A program made the position numbers and the translations under genes. From Malaya genurostris (taxonomy: Eukaryota; Arthropoda; Insecta; Diptera; Culicidae), in NCBI RefSeq assembly GCF_030247185.1, contig NC_080571.1, positions 345,309,879-345,373,878 of the forward strand: a stretch of 64,000 nucleotides of DNA, in the 5' to 3' direction. This document shows positions 45,570-57,247 of this stretch, in pieces (within the stretch, counting starts at the first letter, position 1; each line of letters starts with the position of its first letter). The notes under the pieces were generated by a model that worked only from the letters and a program-made list of their open reading frames with translations, was not told the DNA's origin and did not search any database.

Positions 45570-46885
45570 CCTATTTTAATCCACCTAGTGGTATAATGAC
45601 GCCTTTCTCATATTACTCATTACATCATAAATATAACCGTGAAATTCGCAAAAACAACTGTTTATTGAATAGGAATAGGATAATTTGTTCGGATCTAATC
45701 TCACAAACTCTATAAAACCTGTTTACCCTGTAGTTCCGGAACCGAAAGTAGTATCCACAACAAATTAAGGAATTCCGTATGAAGCTGTAAGACTTTTCTT
45801 TTGAACCTATAAGTTTGTGAAAATCTATTCGGCCATCTCCAAGAAAAGTGAGCGAGTACATATTGTCACTCTATATGGCGATTTGAAAACTTTGACACTC
45901 ATCGCCCTGTAACTGCGGAACCGGAAGTCGGATTCGGATGAAATTTCACAGTAGGTTTAAAGACAGTATGAACTTTAATTCAAATCAAGATTTGTGAAAA
46001 TCGGTTCAAGCATCGCAGAGAAAACGAAGTGAATTTAGTTTTAGGAGTTTTTCTTCTCCACTTTCGGTGCTCTCGGAACAGGAAAAGAGGGGACCAGTAG
46101 TGCCGAATTAAGTTTTTATTCCCACAAACTAACAAGCTCTGCAAACCAGAAGAATTTATCAGACAGTTTTATGGGATTTGTAACTGTTTTTAACCATCGT
46201 TCGTGGTAAAATACTAATAAAATTGGTAATTTTCCACTTATCACGCTTTAGTTCCGGAACCGGAAGTCGGATCCAGATATAATGTTCCACAAATTTTTAG
46301 GATATTATAAGACCTTTCATTTGAATCTAAGTTTGCAAAAATCGGTTGAGTTGCTCTAGAGATAATTGAGTGTAAACTTTTTCTCAAATTTTCACATATT
46401 ACCATATAACTCCGAAACCGGAAGTCACATTTAAACGAAATTCAAAAGCAATCTATGGGACCATAATACCTTTTATTTGAATCTTAGTTTGTGAAAATCG
46501 GTTCAGCCATCTCTGACAAAAGTGAGTGCATATTTTTTTCACTTTTTTGGTACATATCATCCTATATCTCCGGAACCGGAAGTCGGATCGGAATGAAATT
46601 CAATAGCAGGCTATGGGACTATGAGACCTTTCATTTGAATCTTTGTTTGTGAAAATCGGTTTGGCCATCTCTGAGAAAAGTGAGTGCATATTTTTGTTAC
46701 ATACACACACACATACACACACACACACAGACGGACGGACACACACACACACACACACACAGACATTTGCTCAGTTCGTCGAGCTGAGTCGAATGGTATA
46801 TGACATTCGGCCCTCCGGGCCTCGGTTAAAAAGTCGATTTTCACAGTGATTGCATAGCCTTTCTATATGAGAAAGGCAAAAACAT
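45570..46885. repeat. GGAACCGGAAGTCGGA tandem-repeat block 4, nearly complete
   Basis: It opens ATCCACCTAGTGGTATAATG, then ACGCCTTTCTC, and closes GCATAGCCTTTCTATATGAG, then AAAGGC. Five or more units of about 160-190 bp each carry GGAACCGGAAGTCGGATC, GACCTTTCATTTGAATC and AATCGGTTCAGCCATCTCTG. A CA microsatellite (46700-46762) precedes the conserved end GAGTCGAATGGTATATGACA, then GGCCCTCCGGGCCTCGG. This is the best example of the family in the window. Confidence 0.8.
46700..46762. repeat. CA microsatellite with GGAC interruption
   Basis: Runs of CA interrupted by GACGGACGGA, inside the conserved 3' part of block 4. It occupies the same relative place as the GT run at 15957. Confidence 0.9.
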
Positions 46886-46889
46886 GGAG

Positions 46890-47575
46890 AAGTAAATGTT
46901 GTGGAAAACAGAGTGGAAAAAAGGGTATGGGAACGAATGACTAAAAACAACAAAGATCTAATTAGTTTACATCGAGATGGTGAAGAGTCGGGGGAAGGGG
47001 TATGCGAAAAAGTTAGTGACAGCAAGAAGATCTTGTTAGTTTCGATAGAGATGGTAGACAGGCAGGGGATCGGGAGAATCGAGCGGATGTTAGTGCCGAA
47101 CCTGTAGGTGAAAATTATTCTTAACCTCGCCAAGGAAAGGAGAACTTTCTATGCCAGATGCAACGGATCACACTTGTATATTTATGTGTTTAAGGTACTT
47201 GTATATGATCATCATATATGAAATATCCCGATTTGCCAACACATCTCGAACAGGTACATCAGGTGGGCTACCTCGGGCCCTGAGGGAGTCTTTCAATAAA
47301 GACCTGGCGTCAGTATACTCCACGCACGTCCACACGATATGCTCGATGTCCTGATAACCGTTACCACAAGCGCAGAGACCGCTCTCTGCGAGCCCAATAC
47401 GCCGGAGATGCGCGTTGCATGTGTAGTGATTGGACATGAGCCGAGACATCACGCGAATAAAATCGCGACTCACGTTCATCCCCCTGAACCATGGTTTCGT
47501 CGATACCCTAGGGATAATGGAATGTAGCCATCGTCCCAGTTCGCCATTGCTTCATGAAGTTTGCCAACTTTCGAG
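46890..47575 (-). pseudogene. 3' end of a non-LTR retrotransposon with RNase H region (I/R1/LOA group)
   Basis: From 47567 down to 47168 the - strand reads GELGRWLHSIIPRVSTKPWF, then MNVSRDFIRVMSRLMSNHYT, CACGNGYQDIEHIVW and RDVLANRDISYMMIIYKYLK before a stop. This is the typical C-terminal tail after RNase H in mosquito LINEs of the I/R1/LOA group, with its Cys-x-Cys...His...Cys pattern. The first part reads through only with frame correction, and an upstream TGA interrupts it. The probable 3' UTR extends to about 46890. RT and endonuclease are absent, so this is a 5'-truncated dead copy. Confidence 0.8.
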
Positions 47576-47579
47576 AGTT

Positions 47580-48165
47580 TTCTGACGAGAAATACTGAAA
47601 AATTCATTGAAGCAGATTGGTCTTTCATAAATATCACCATGTCATAAAATGTCAAAGTTTTGATTTGGTTTTTTTTTTGCAAAATTTTCCCAATAATAGA
47701 AATTTTCTGTATTTGTACCAAATTTCTTGAGATTCTTCGAACGGATATATAATTTTGATCATCAATACATTGTTTTTGGTAATGATTGCAATATTAAGAA
47801 TAAAAAAATGCACATGTCATCGCTTATATCTTTGAGTTATATACAAACATGTGAAAAAAAATGAAAAATTCATATATATTTATAAATTCATCGATTTCTT
47901 AATGTTTTTTTTTTTATTGTGCAGGAATGGTAGCTGAGCGAAAATTGTAGCTGCTATCACTAGCAATCGAATGACGTGTAAAAATATATAAGTCATCGCT
48001 TTGAATTTAGAGATATTTACGATCATTGTAAAAAGTCTCATCATTTCTTAGGTCATCTATCTACAGTTTTCATTATAACTTTGGGTAGACAACCCTATTT
48101 TTAGTTTTTTCAGTGCATTTTATTTGTGGAAGTAGTACCTTTCCAATGGTGAACAAATTTTGAAA
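47580..48165. other. AT-rich intergenic, no gene recognised
   Basis: Nothing beyond poly-T and poly-A runs and short open frames. Confidence 0.45.
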
Positions 48166-48169
48166 ATCG

Positions 48170-50322
48170 GTTCACTAACAACAAAGTTATGACTCGGTAA
48201 AGTTGAGGTTCTCAATATCCGATTCGCGATGCAGGTGCCGCATGAATGCAGATAGGACACATTTTGAGCTTGAAAAAAAAACTTGGAACGGGAAAAATCA
48301 GATTTTCATTAGTTTTTCCTAAACGATCGTCAATAATGATATACTTAAAATAATCTACAAACTTCACAAAATTCGAGGGTGTAAAATTTATCGAAATTGG
48401 TCAAGTAACAACTGAGCTATGATAGCTCAAAAATACCGTTCCAACTTTTTTTGAGGCTTGGTGCTCCACGTAACTTTTTTAGGCTTGGTATTAGGAGTGT
48501 TAAATAACATAGCTGTTTTTTTAACTTTCGGGTGGGGTTTGAACCCCTAAACCCTCCCCCATTGTATACGCGCCTGATCCATCCAGCCAAAATTTTAAAT
48601 TTGTGCTACTTGGTAGGCAGTAGAATGAATAACAAATCCAAAATGACAATTTGACTAAGAAAGTTTGGGAATCACTGATGTAGACTAATGTATAGATTTA
48701 TTTGTAAAGGAATGTGGCACCCCTGCAACTATGAACCATCTGCTTATCGTCCCGTCTAGCGAAAAGCTTCAAAATTCAAATACTGTATTAATCTGGCAAC
48801 ACTGCCCGAAAATGATTGTCAGCTTTATTGATTGGTCCGTGATTTGAGGAGTAAGCATAGGAGTGACCTTCCCCGTGATTGCCGCAGTGCAACAAAATAT
48901 TAAATATCGTGCCAATCAATGTTACCGCACCGACATGAATGTTGAGTGTGCTAGAGCTTCAATGTATAAAAAAGGATAGCATGCCACTAATTCCATCGGC
49001 ACAGTGCAATGTTGTTCCATGTCCTTGATAATCGACCCAAAACTCATTACGGGAAAGTGTTAGCCAAACAATAGATAAGCTAATAAAGGTCGAGAATTTG
49101 AATTGCTGCTGATACCAAGAGCTGATTGCATTCAAGTCGAATTTAAATGCATTCCAATTTTCCGTTCTATTTATGTTATGGGCACTCAGCTTCAACCAAC
49201 CGGCATTAGCCTTCCCATTACGGAAAAAGTGTTACATTGTTACGGTGTTACGGTTGGAAAGAATCCTTGAACTACGAATGTTCGGAGGTAGAAAAACAGA
49301 TAGCAGATAGATACAGGGTATTTACAGACGGGAATCGATTTTCAATTATTAAAGGAAAAGGTGACACCACTACAACAGCTGGAAGTAGCTCGAACTGATA
49401 TGACGATCAAACCAGCTGTGTGGGTATTTAAGTATCAGCAAAGTGATAAACTTCGTTCCTAACTATGCAATTGTCTTTTGTGTTCGTTAACTCTCACTCG
49501 TCACTCGCACAGATGGTAGAGGGGTGTGGTCGTACGGACTGTTTCTGCAAACTCTAGAGAATTGACTCGTTGGCGCTAGTTGTCTAATGAACAATGCAAA
49601 AGTAAAGTGGTTACATGTTCCAAAAATAGCATCACAACCTGAAGTTAGGATCAACATCGAACCGAAGTTTTTCTCAGTCATTGTTTACTGTAAGCGTCAG
49701 CACTCGGAAAAGCTTTCAATTCACTGACGAACGCGAAAAAGGAGGTTAAATATTTGTTCGTCAATCTGACGAACGGTCTTTCGGAGAAAATTTCAGCGAT
49801 GTAAAAAATCAACACACAATAACAAAACGGCAATGAGAGCGATGAAAGAGAGATGGAAATTATTTCCGTCCGGAGTACACTTTCGACTTGTACGTTAATT
49901 GCTATCCAGTCGAGAGTGACCGGTTTTCCGAAACACAACACCGTGTGGTTCGAATGATCTGAGAAGGAGATGTCAATGTCATTAGACGGACTGGACTAGT
50001 GTGGGTATCGGATTCCTTAACACTCCTAATACCAAGCCTCAAAAAAGTTGGAACGGTAACTTTGAGCTATCATAGCCCAGCTGTTACTTGACCAATTTCG
50101 ATAAATTTCACACCCTCGAATTTTGTGTAGTTTGTAGATTATTTTAAGTATATCATTATTTACGATCGCTTAGGAAAAAATAATGAAAATCTGATTTTTC
50201 CTGTTCCAAGTTTTTTTTCAAGCTCGAAATATGCCCTATCTGCATTCATGCGGCACCTGCATCGCGAATAGGATATTGAGAACTTCAACTTTACCGAGTC
50301 ATAACTTTGTTGTTAGTCAACC
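48170..50322. repeat. Long inverted repeat enclosing 1.5 kb
   Basis: Arms are 48170-48504 and 50018-50322. The inner ends mirror each other: GGCTTGGTATTAGGAGTGTT in the left arm and AACACTCCTAATACCAAGCC in the right. Further mirrored landmarks are CATGAATGCAGATAGG and ATATACTTAAAATAATCTAC. The left arm has about 40 extra bases (about 48466-48490). The ends facing inward are conserved as if they were element termini, so this may be two oppositely inserted copies rather than one foldback element. Confidence 0.75.
48505..50017. other. Low-copy spacer inside the inverted repeat
   Basis: Apart from the AAACCCTCCCCCATTG stretch at its start, no repeat motif seen elsewhere in the window occurs here. 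Open frames (for example 49678-49941, - strand) show no domain. It may be ordinary intergenic DNA between two insertions. Confidence 0.35.
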
Positions 50323-50439
50323 GATATTCATTTGTTCTTCAAGATGCTGTTCAAAGTTATCATTGGAACAATGATCAAGCAACAATTCATCCTATTGTAA
50401 TATATTATAAAGAATCAGACACAACTAAAAATTTGAGTT

Positions 50440-50990
50440 TCGTTTTAAAATCAGAATGCTGAGAAATCGAAGTGAGTTCCACTTTTTGAGCTTTTCTGCA
50501 CTATTATCGGTGCTTTCGGAAGTGGACACCGGAGACTAGTAGTCATAAAGTAGTTTTATATATTCACTAAGTAACAAGATCTGCCAACTAGATGAATGAA
50601 TGTGCACCTCTTTTCGCCATCGACAAAAATATTCATGAAATTGAAAATGTTCACTAATCGCACTGTAAAACCGGAACCGGAAGTCGGATCTGGATCAACT
50701 TTCCGGGGACTTTTTAAAGAATTTCAATATTGTTTATTTGTTTCTAAGTTTTTGAAAATCGGTTGAGAAATTTCCGAGAAAATTGAGTGCGTTTTTTTTA
50801 TAAATTTGCACAATATTTTTTGTAACATTATTTGTCACATACATACATACATACGTACACACACAGACATTTTGTGATCTCGACGAATTGAGTCGAATGG
50901 CATGTGACACTCAGCCTTCCGGGCCTCGGTTGTCAAGTCGGTTTTCACAGCGATTGCACAGCCTTTCTGTGTGAGAAAGGCAAAAAGAGA
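50440..50990. repeat. GGAACCGGAAGTCGGA tandem-repeat block 5, truncated
   Basis: The right end is intact (GGCCTCGGTTGTCAAGTCGG, then CCTTTCTGTGTGAGAAAGGC). It contains three units, including GGAACCGGAAGTCGGATCTG at 50672. The left end is missing and abuts unrelated sequence at about 50400-50440. Confidence 0.7.
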
Positions 50991-51955
50991 ACAAAAAGTG
51001 TATTTTGATTCAAATGATCCCTTACTCCCCTTAACACCTCCTCCTGAGGTTCACTACAAGCTGGTTGTGAGCCTACTAAAGCCTGACCGTTGATATGCAC
51101 TAGACCGTATAGCACACCGGCTTCCTCCACCAGCAGGCGCTGCTCTGAGTCCCACTGGTTTCAGATACATTAGGTTAGGGATAGTGGAGATAAATAGGGA
51201 AATATAGCATTTAGAAGTTTACTAACTACTACTAACTACTGTGTTTATGGCTGAAAATAAAGCGTACGGAACAATAATAATAATAATGATAATAATAATA
51301 AAGTGACAAAAAAATAAAAAATGATAAAAAAAGTAGTGCACTTACCTCTCTCTTCCCCAACATACCGCAACTTACCAAAAGTCGAGTTATTGCACAAAGT
51401 ACCTCCTTTTCGTTATTCTCCTGGGACGCCCCAGGGTTCTTCTTCCTAAAATTTCCTTGGTCTTAGGCCCTCGATGACAGTTCCTTATTTCAACATTCTC
51501 GTTTCATTGCGCTTCAACCATGAAAATAAAATAAGATAAAATAAATTCAGGTGTTAGTGAGATTGTTGGATTATATAATGTAAGGTAAGGATGCGCATTC
51601 AACATTAGATTAGATTGTCCAGGGAAGCCACAGCATGTACACATTGGCACGATTGCTTAAAATGTCTTCACACCTGACCAATCAGCCTCGCCGTCAATGC
51701 AACCTGTATAACATCAGTACCGATATCGAACCGGATCGGAAAGGTTTGAAAGTTCCTCAACGGTAGAATAAGACACTCTTATTCCTGATCAGAGATGCCA
51801 GATCTGCATTTTTTTTCGCCTAGTCCGTTTAGCGTATTTTACTTCATAGAGAAATTACTGCCATTCTTGCCTGCCATACGCTGTCTGAAGATATTTAAAA
51901 TTTTTGCCGGGCATCTCTGTTCCTGATAACAATAAGTCCCCTTTTTTAATCTAAT
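50991..51955. other. Intergenic with ATA microsatellite
   Basis: An imperfect AATAATAAT run lies at about 51272-51302. The GC-richer stretch 51040-51180 has a 61-codon - strand frame with no known domain. Nothing else recognisable. Confidence 0.4.
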
Positions 51956-51964
51956 TCACCTATT

Positions 51965-52660
51965 CAGGACAAATGTGATATATTAATCGCCCCCATTCTG
52001 CACCTCGACCGAATCGGACCCCGTCGAACGAATGTAAAAACCTGCATTCTGTAATTCGATCGAGTGATGCCCTGCCCATACTCGAATATCAGCCCCATAC
52101 CGACCCCCGCCAATCCCGAGCCAGCTTGAGGAACGAAATCCATCCCCAATACACCCTCGGAAACCGCAACAAAATTTGAGGGTTTGTTCAGTAAAATAAA
52201 GCACCCGCATATCAGTCCCATCCAGTGCAAACATCAACAATTGCACCTGCTGCAATATTGGAATAGCAAAGGTATACCACCGATACTCCACGTAACGATA
52301 TCGTGATTTAGCAGTAGGTAGCACAATCAAACAAAATAGTCGGAAATAAAATTTGGATCGTCCTCCCCTCGACATGCCGACCTTCTACATGGGACCGATA
52401 CGCAAGTATGGGCAGTGCCTTTCTATGGAAAATTTGAACTCGATTGAGCTACAGAACGCAAAACTTCACACTCGATCGAAACAATCCGACTCGAACGAAA
52501 TACAAAACCGCGGTGAATGAGCATCCCAATTGCATCAGAAATGCCTGAAACCACCCAATGGCCCATTGTCAATTTCAAGCAGTACCAGTCATGTCAACTC
52601 CGTGATCAATCCAGATGACATATTAGATTCATTTTACAGTTTTTTTACGAACGGTCGATC
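51965..52660. other. Unclassified GC-richer block, possible decayed element
   Basis: CTCGACCGAATCGGACC and ATTCGATCGAGTG motifs near the left, and ACTCGATCGAAAC and AATCCGACTCGAACG near 52480, look like diverged copies of a shared word. That suggests an internally repetitive element. The 130-codon - strand frame (52375-51983) has no domain I know. No transposase or RT motif is present. Confidence 0.25.
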
Positions 52661-53284
52661 TCGGTATGGTCCGATTGGGTCAATACAAGTGTAAGTTGAC
52701 TTCCACCCTCGCCCGCCAAGCAGGATACGCGCCCTGTAGTTCATCATCCTAAGCTTAGGGCAATAGGATAGTTACTATTAGTAATATAAAATTTATAATG
52801 TTTTTTAATACAAATTTGAGTGTTGCGCACTTCCCACGTTGAGAATATTAGCAAGAGCCACAAAGTGGGTTGATAATCGAGACATCTAAGATGTTAGTTC
52901 CTTATCAACATTTGCACTCTGTCCCACCGCTTGCTAATACTCCGCACCTCCTCATTCTGCTAAAAACAGGAGTCACCAGTCATCATTTGACCCGGGTAGG
53001 TATGAGGTCGGGGCTTGTGACGACCAGAGCTAAGTCAATCAAACTGCCGATACAAACAGTATGATATGATATTTGTCGCTCCTTCCATGATGTCGTGCAC
53101 CTTTGACCCCCAGTTTGTTGGAACGGTTTGTTGTTCCTACAAAAATACTTTGAACCAGTCATATAATTCTTATTTTGTCTTGTTAGTTGATGATCAAAAA
53201 TTTTGATTTCGAAGTTCCCAGTTCCCGGTTCCGGAAATAGTGATCAAAGACTCCAAAACGGAACTCACCTTATTTTCTCATAAA
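52661..53284. other. Intergenic, no gene recognised
   Basis: Contains TTGACCCGGGTAGGTATGAG (52987), possibly retroelement-derived, but no motif allows an assignment. Confidence 0.3.
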
Positions 53285-54264
53285 TAAAGACTGTCCCAGA
53301 AAGTATGGACGCACTTTGATTTCGCTGTAAATAATTCACAAGTGTTAGGATTTCAAATTTTACTCGATATACTGATAATATTAGACTTCAACAACAAAAT
53401 ATTATTCTCGACATTTGCTACTTAGCCATTGTAGACTAGCTTGTGCACCTTCTTGCAAACGTTCCTCATTAAATTCCGTACATTTTTGACACTTTTTTCC
53501 TATCTTTTTCGAACTGTTGAATGATTTTGTGGATTCATGTCTTTTGGGACGAAAGTGACATTTTTGGTAGTATACCATTCTACCGTTGATTTCGAGTAGT
53601 GGCAAGAAGCAAGATCTGGCCAGAAGACAATAGGATGTGGCTCCGAATCATGGGTAGAAGTCATTTTTGTAAACATTATTTGATGTATATTTCGCTGTTC
53701 ATTGAAGCAGTGGTGATGAAGGGTATCGAAATCTTACCGCAGCTACAAATTGCTTGCCAGACCATAGCTTTCTTACCAAATTTTTCGACTTCAATCGATG
53801 TATCAGGCTGGTTTCACACTTGCCCTTCTCGTACCGTATAATATTGTGGTCCCGGCAAGGATTTGTAATCGAGTTTCTCGTAGGTTTCGTCGTCCATGAT
53901 TATGCTGTTCAAATTTCCACCAATAATCGTATTGTACAGCTTCCGAACCCTCGGCCTGATCGATGCTTCTTGTTTCGGGCTACGTTTTGGTTGTTTCTGC
54001 TTCTTATAGGTTCGAAGATTCAAACGTTCTTTAGCACGAAGAACATTTGACTTTGAAGTGTCCACTTTTTTTGCCTCATCCCGAACGGAGAACTCTTTCT
54101 TTTGCTCGAACGCCTTCAGTATACTTTTATCCAACTGAGGGTTTGCAGGACCTTTTTCTCAACCCGTTTTCGGTTTATCCTCAAAGGCGTTATCCTCACC
54201 GAACTTCCTGATTGCATTTCGCACGGCTTTTTCACTTACTCCTTCCATTCTGGGACAGTCTTTA
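53285..54264 (-). mobile_element. ITmD37E-like Tc1/mariner element, decayed
   Basis: Inverted ends TAAAGACTGTCCCAGA (53285-53300) and TCTGGGACAGTCTTTA (54249-54264) include the TA target duplication. The 980-bp body reads as a transposase gene on the - strand. Its length is below the 1.3 kb usual for the group because the 3' part of the gene is missing. Confidence 0.85.
53370..54246 (-). pseudogene. Transposase pseudogene, mosquito ITmD37E type
   Basis: The N-terminus begins near 54246 with MEGVSEKAVRNAIRKFGEDN. A TGA follows near 54162, then a 106-codon open stretch (54134-53817) with the helix-turn-helix region and the first catalytic Asp in MDDETYEKLDY...LPGPQYYT. After a frameshift the - strand gives FWPDLASCHYSKSTVEWY with the second catalytic Asp, then NVTFVPKDMNPQN. 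The RPIEKYW segment with the catalytic Glu is lost, and two further stops follow. MDDETY and WPDLASCHY are hallmarks of the ITmD37E family known from mosquitoes. Inactive. Confidence 0.85.
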
Positions 54265-54329
54265 TAGTGTCGTCGGACGTTTTTACTGATAAAGCTTAAA
54301 ATCGCGAAAGATAGTTCGTGGAATTGCAA

Positions 54330-54720
54330 TAGAAAGTTAAGATCATTGAGGTAAAACTAGAATAAAAATGGTCCTATGTTACTGCCTTGAGGGACCCCAG
54401 AGTCTAGGGCAAAAGGTGCTGTAGTGCATTTACTGATTTTCACTAACATTAGATATGATTGAAGCCAGTTGAGTAAAGATCCACTGAGTCCGAGTTTTTC
54501 GAGTTTAGCAACTGCAATTTCGTGACTAATCTTGTTGAAGGCTACGGAGAAATCCATATAGATAGCGTCAACCTGAAGACGTGCTTCTAGAGATCGAATT
54601 ATGAAAGATCCAGAGCTATATTTTCAAGTTACTTAGACACAGCGTATAGTGCGGCTATCCCACGATAAAAGGTTACAGCAGCTTTATTTCCCTTCTTGAC
54701 AGCAGGAAAATTATGACTTT
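54330..54720 (-). pseudogene. Non-LTR retrotransposon reverse transcriptase fragment
   Basis: On the - strand, about 54700-54600 reads KKGNKAAVTFYRGIAALYAV, the motif before RT block A. The frame 54557-54357 then gives AIYMDFSVAFNKISHEIAVA with the first catalytic Asp, then LNWLQSYL and SGVPQGSNIGPFLF (RT motif B'). The stretch between is shortened and frame-shifted, and the YADD motif is absent because the copy ends at about 54330. The style fits the Jockey/CR1 group. Dead fragment. Confidence 0.85.
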
Positions 54721-54987
54721 GCATACATTGTTTCTCAAAAATTAATCTAGAATGGTTTTTGAAAAGCGTCAAACTTTTTTTTATCAATTATTTTCAAAGG
54801 ACTCGAAAAGTGACAATTTCTACAAAAAAGTATACTTCAATTTCCCAATTAGATTAATGGTAGATTTCAAATTATATTTCGCCCGGATTTGCACTACAAG
54901 AAACCGTAAAAAACGTCAAATGGCCCTTCGCATTCGATGAAAACGTTTAATTTTTTAACGTCGATGAAATTCAGTAATTCGGTTCTA

Positions 54988-55552
54988 CAGGGTCCGGCAC
55001 TCGAAGTGTAACCAATTAAAAAGGCCATAAATTCAGTTTGGAAAATTACTTTTACTTAATTCAATGTACAAAATGTGTAAAAATAATACAAAATTCAGAA
55101 TCAATTCACTTTTGCTCGATATGACCACCTTTTGCCTTGACTATGGCCTTGAGACGGTCAAAAAACGAATCGCAAGCTGCCCGAATGTGACTTGCCCACT
55201 ATTTTGGCTATTTCGGCCCACTCGCCTCGAGACTGGTGTATCTTTTAGTTCGGACTTTGCTCTCCAAAATGGCCCAAAGAGAATAATCCATTGGATTCGC
55301 ATCTGGTGAATTCGAGAGCCATTGTGTGGACGTGATGAAGTTCGGAAGGTTTTTTTCAGCCATTCTTGGTTCACTCGAGCTTTGTGAGACGGTGCCGAGT
55401 CCTGCTGAAACGTCCATGGTCTGCCACCGAAATGTTTGTCTGCCCACGGCTTCAAAGTAACCTCCAGAATACTTTCCCGATAATATGTCGCATTTACCTT
55501 GACGCCAGGCTCGAAGGTATGAAGTTTGTTACACTTCGAGTGCCGGACCCTG
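54988..55552 (-). mobile_element. Internally deleted DD37D-type Tc1/mariner element, copy 2
   Basis: It is the same length (565 bp) and near-identical to 2323-2887, with the same TIRs and TA duplications (54986-54987 and 55553-55554). In the transposase relic a 1-bp net loss near 55346 (AACGTTGTTTTT to AAGGTTTTTTT) shifts the frame after QEWLK. One extra base near 55470 balances the length. Both copies share the same internal deletion. Confidence 0.88.
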
Positions 55553-55689
55553 TATCAGAAGCCAGTAAATCGATACCCAAGAGCTGCTTTGGGCAATATT
55601 AATATTATTTCATTATTTGATTGAAAGTACTTCTAAGATTCGTTTTGAATGTATCAAGCCACGTATTTTCAATTATAAATGATTGAAAT

Positions 55690-55960
55690 TTTGATTAGTA
55701 GCAAGCAGTGTCCTATTTTGTCTGCTAAAAATATCCGGCATATCGGATTTCCCTGCCACAGACGACGGTTTTGAAGGAGTAAGCGATATATCAAAGAGAA
55801 AGCATCGCTCTGATTGGTCAATCGATGCAAAAGCAAAGCTGTTGAAAGCACGCGAATCTATAAATAGAAGCGAAATTGTAGTTAACGTTTCAGTCCTACG
55901 CGTAGCATGCCAGAGGTAGGTTGTTGCTAGACAGCAAGACAAAAAGTGCCCTAAAACGAT
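55690..55960 (+). promoter_or_regulatory. Promoter-like block with CCAAT and TATA motifs but no gene
   Basis: CTGATTGGTCAATCGATG (about 55810-55827) precedes TCTATAAATAG (about 55857) by roughly 35 bp. ACGTTTCAGTCC, an insect-type initiator, follows about 25 bp after the TATA box. A short frame then begins ATGCCAGAG, followed by a donor-like GTAGGT (about 55908). The arrangement resembles histone or other small-gene promoters, but no coding sequence follows. It could be a relic or a promoter-bearing repeat. Confidence 0.3.
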
Positions 55961-57000
55961 TTGAAGCTTTAATTGGTATGCTCTGATTTTGTGTCATGCA
56001 AGCTCGGATGAAATTCCATGTTATGTCGTTTCGCCTGAGAAATTTGCAACTACCCCAAGGTCAATTTTGAGTGCATAAGATTAATTCCTAATTTATATTT
56101 AATAAGATGAACTCGATTAATAATGAGAAAAAGTTTATCGCTTCAACAGAAATCGCAGAATGGTAGAGTAACGCTACGATTGGTTGAACTGTTTGATTGT
56201 AGATCATTAGAAATTTTGGTTGCCTTGTTCCACATCAATGGCTCGAACAACCCCATGGGGCTGATCTTTGTAGTTTTTATTCCTGAAAGCGATTCAGAGT
56301 TCATTCCACTAACTACTGTAAAAATTAAATATCGGTGAATTTATGATTTATTTAATAGTTTTTCATAACTAATTTTGAAACTTTTCAATCCAGAACAATT
56401 CTAAGTTTTAGGTTAGGTTTTGGGCTTCTTTTTACCTACAATTTGTATAGTTCGTAGGTAAAATAATGTTTTGAATTATCCTTTAGGTGAAACCGAATGG
56501 ATGATATATTTCCATAATTTTCAACTCATCATTTTGGTCAGTTCTTAGCTTCTTACCGTTTCGGTGGTACATTCGAAAACCCATCACCATCATTTTGTGG
56601 AAAACGCCCACACGGCTTTTATTGCTGTGCTACTCAAGGCGGTCTCTTTAATCCGATACGATACTCCATAGGAAAACGTTCAGGTGCGGCTTTGTTGATA
56701 TTGGCGATGAATCATGTGGCGGAAAGTTTTGCCATAAAATTAGTGAAATAATATTTCCTAGAAGTTTCAGACTAGTTTCTTGTTTTCATATTCACCAACA
56801 ATTTAGCTTTGCTTCAACTTGAATTATACAGATTATTATTCCATTATTTACCAAAGGCAACAAAACCTCACTGATCAATGGATGGAAATTTCCATCACTT
56901 GATAGCTCAGTGGGGGAAAAATTTCCCAATCAGGGAAAAACACATTCATCGTTTCTAGGCAGCAACAATCCATAATCAGCAGACTTTGGTGTTTGTACAA
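55961..57000. other. Intergenic, no gene recognised
   Basis: AT-rich overall; 56560-56740 is more balanced. The 71-codon frame at 56123-56338 has no known domain. Confidence 0.4.
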
Positions 57001-57247
57001 AATTTAACTGCCATCATCGAGGTTGACAACCGAACACCAGTCGTCCATCGGAGTGAGGGGAAATGATGAATTTGAAAGGACTACTCCACTTCGCATCATA
57101 CCCCCGAACCGAACCGAACCGGGCAATGAAGCTGTTATCTTCCGACTGTGTAACAACTAAATAAACATTGATGTAAGCACTTCTATGAAATGACGTTGAT
57201 TTATGGTGCCGGCTTCGTACCGAGGATCTACAGTTGAAATTACTCAC

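Noticed and set aside
51983..52375. 130-codon - strand frame
   Set aside because: No recognisable domain, and internal word repeats suggest a decayed element; length alone is not enough.
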